DNA from: Chloroflexota bacterium
Lineage (GTDB): Bacteria > Chloroflexota > Limnocylindria > Limnocylindrales > CSP1-4
Assembly: GCA_013813905.1 (NCBI GenBank)
Contig: JACCQX010000137.1
Span: 1 to 6,681 of the forward strand
Reading direction: 5' to 3'
Length of the DNA: 6,681 nucleotides
Part shown: piece by piece, positions 6,074 through 6,681 of the stretch
How the letters are laid out: each line of letters starts with the position of its first letter
Position numbering within the stretch: the first letter of the stretch is position 1
Notes under the pieces: generated by a model
Databases searched by the model: none
What the model saw: only the letters and a program-made list of their open reading frames with translations
Told to the model about the DNA's origin: nothing
Program-made: the position numbers and the translations under genes

Positions 6074-6662
6074 GGATCTCGAGGTCGATGGGCTTTAAGC
6101 TCCCGTTGTTCGACTTCTCCGCGGAACACGCCGTGACACCGACGATGAGATCCATCTCCGCTCGCAGGTCGAGGTAGTCGCCCGCGGCTGAACGGGGCGG
6201 GCCGATCGTCAGCGCGCCGTCCGACGCCACGTCGACGTCCATGAAGATGTTGAACGTCGTGGGCAGGGCGTCGGGCGAGATACCGAACGGCGCCAGGTTC
6301 GTGGCCAGGTTCTCGAAGCAGCTCGGATGGTGGCCCACGTGCCCGTACAGGATGCGGAACATCTCCGGGCTGCACGGCGTGAGCAGGAAGTCGTGACGGC
6401 CCACCCGATCCTCCAGGATGGTCAACATGGGGCTGCTGCGGTTGGAGTAGAGGACGTGGCCAGTGCTCAGGTAGATCGTGTCGTTGTAGTCGATCGAGCG
6501 GCCCGATGACAACCACTCCCGCGGATCGGCCGCGTTGAAGGCCAGGAGGTCCGCGACCTGTTCCCCCTGAGGGTCGATGACGCGCAGCACCTGACCCTGA
6601 CGCACCTCCAGTCCGATGCCGGTCTGTGGCTCCAGGTGGTGGCGCGAGACGATCGCTCTCAT
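6051..6662 (-). CDS. DUF1989 / urea carboxylase-associated family protein
   Basis: This 203-residue protein belongs to the DUF1989 family (PF09347), which includes the urea carboxylase-associated proteins. Some of these paired proteins have been shown to act as a carboxyguanidine deiminase in guanidine breakdown. The family pattern is complete. It includes GQVLRVIDPQGEQVADLLAFN (split at 23-29 and 30-43), LTPCSPEMFRILYG (94-107), HHPSCFENL (111-119), PTTFNIFMDV (134-143), GPPRSAAGDY (154-163), LRAEMD (166-171), and VGVTACSAEKSNNG (174-187). Cys97, His112, Cys115 and Cys179 are good candidates for metal or catalytic residues, by conservation only. The length is normal for the family and no signal peptide is seen, so it is cytosolic. 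The start ATG at 6662 follows a G-rich ribosome site. No second DUF1989 copy, urea carboxylase or allophanate hydrolase lies in the window, so its substrate is open. The membrane protein gene follows directly. Confidence 0.9.
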   Translation of the reverse strand: MRAIVSRHHLEPQTGIGLEVRQGQVLRVIDPQGEQVADLLAFNAADPREWLSSGRSIDYNDTIYLSTGHVLYSNRSSPMLTILEDRVGRHDFLLTPCSPEMFRILYGHVGHHPSCFENLATNLAPFGISPDALPTTFNIFMDVDVASDGALTIGPPRSAAGDYLDLRAEMDLIVGVTACSAEKSNNGSLKPIDLEIHAAPPSG

Positions 6663-6665
6663 TCG

Positions 6666-6672
6666 TCCCCCC
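6666..6672 (-). promoter_or_regulatory. G-rich ribosome binding site of the DUF1989 gene
   Basis: Read on the - strand, GGGGGGA ends three bases before the ATG at 6662. It resembles a Shine-Dalgarno sequence, although the spacing is short, and it supports this start. The promoter must lie beyond the window edge. Confidence 0.45.
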
Positions 6673-6681
6673 GCGCGCTGA

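Overview
This is a high-GC window (roughly two thirds G+C by eye). It has GTG starts, 4-bp stop/start overlaps and very little intergenic DNA. The gene mix is a carbohydrate locus with FAD-dependent oxidoreductase, GH84, mannose-6-phosphate-isomerase-like and GH13 genes. That suggests a high-GC soil or freshwater bacterium. Chloroflexota (Limnocylindria-like) or Actinomycetota are my best guesses, but this is inference from style and not from a marker gene.

Layout, left to right. (1) The 3' two thirds of an FAD-dependent oxidoreductase gene enters from outside the window on the + strand and stops at 1193. (2) A 278-bp gap (1194-1471) carries several inverted repeats and a perfect TTGACA hexamer, but no gene. 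(3) A tightly coupled + strand operon follows: a GH84 beta-N-acetylglucosaminidase (1472-2788), a class I mannose-6-phosphate-isomerase-like protein (2785-4074) and a GH13 alpha-glucosidase (4071-5666). Both junctions are 4-bp overlaps (ATGA and GTGA). (4) Two genes on the - strand converge on this operon: a DUF1989/urea-carboxylase-associated protein (6662-6051), followed by a small membrane protein (start 6034 or 6073). The last part of the membrane protein appears to be thrown out of frame near 5732-5737.

The + strand operon looks like an intracellular sugar-processing module. One glycosidase is predicted for beta-linked GlcNAc and one for alpha-linked glucose, and a metal-dependent sugar-phosphate isomerase homologue sits between them. 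None of the three shows a signal peptide, so the substrates are probably imported oligosaccharides or glycosides. A transporter and regulator would be expected outside the window. The oxidoreductase upstream may belong to the same sugar locus, but its N-terminal FAD-binding half is not visible. The - strand pair is unrelated to sugar use. DUF1989 proteins are known from urea/guanidine nitrogen metabolism, but no urea carboxylase or allophanate hydrolase lies in this window.

I found no RNA genes, CRISPR arrays, insertion sequences or obvious new defence-type system. The points most worth a second look are the apparent frameshift in the membrane protein, the three-copy 27-bp repeat at the end of the isomerase gene, the unusual GH13 active-site motifs, and the fully coupled GH84-isomerase-GH13 arrangement.
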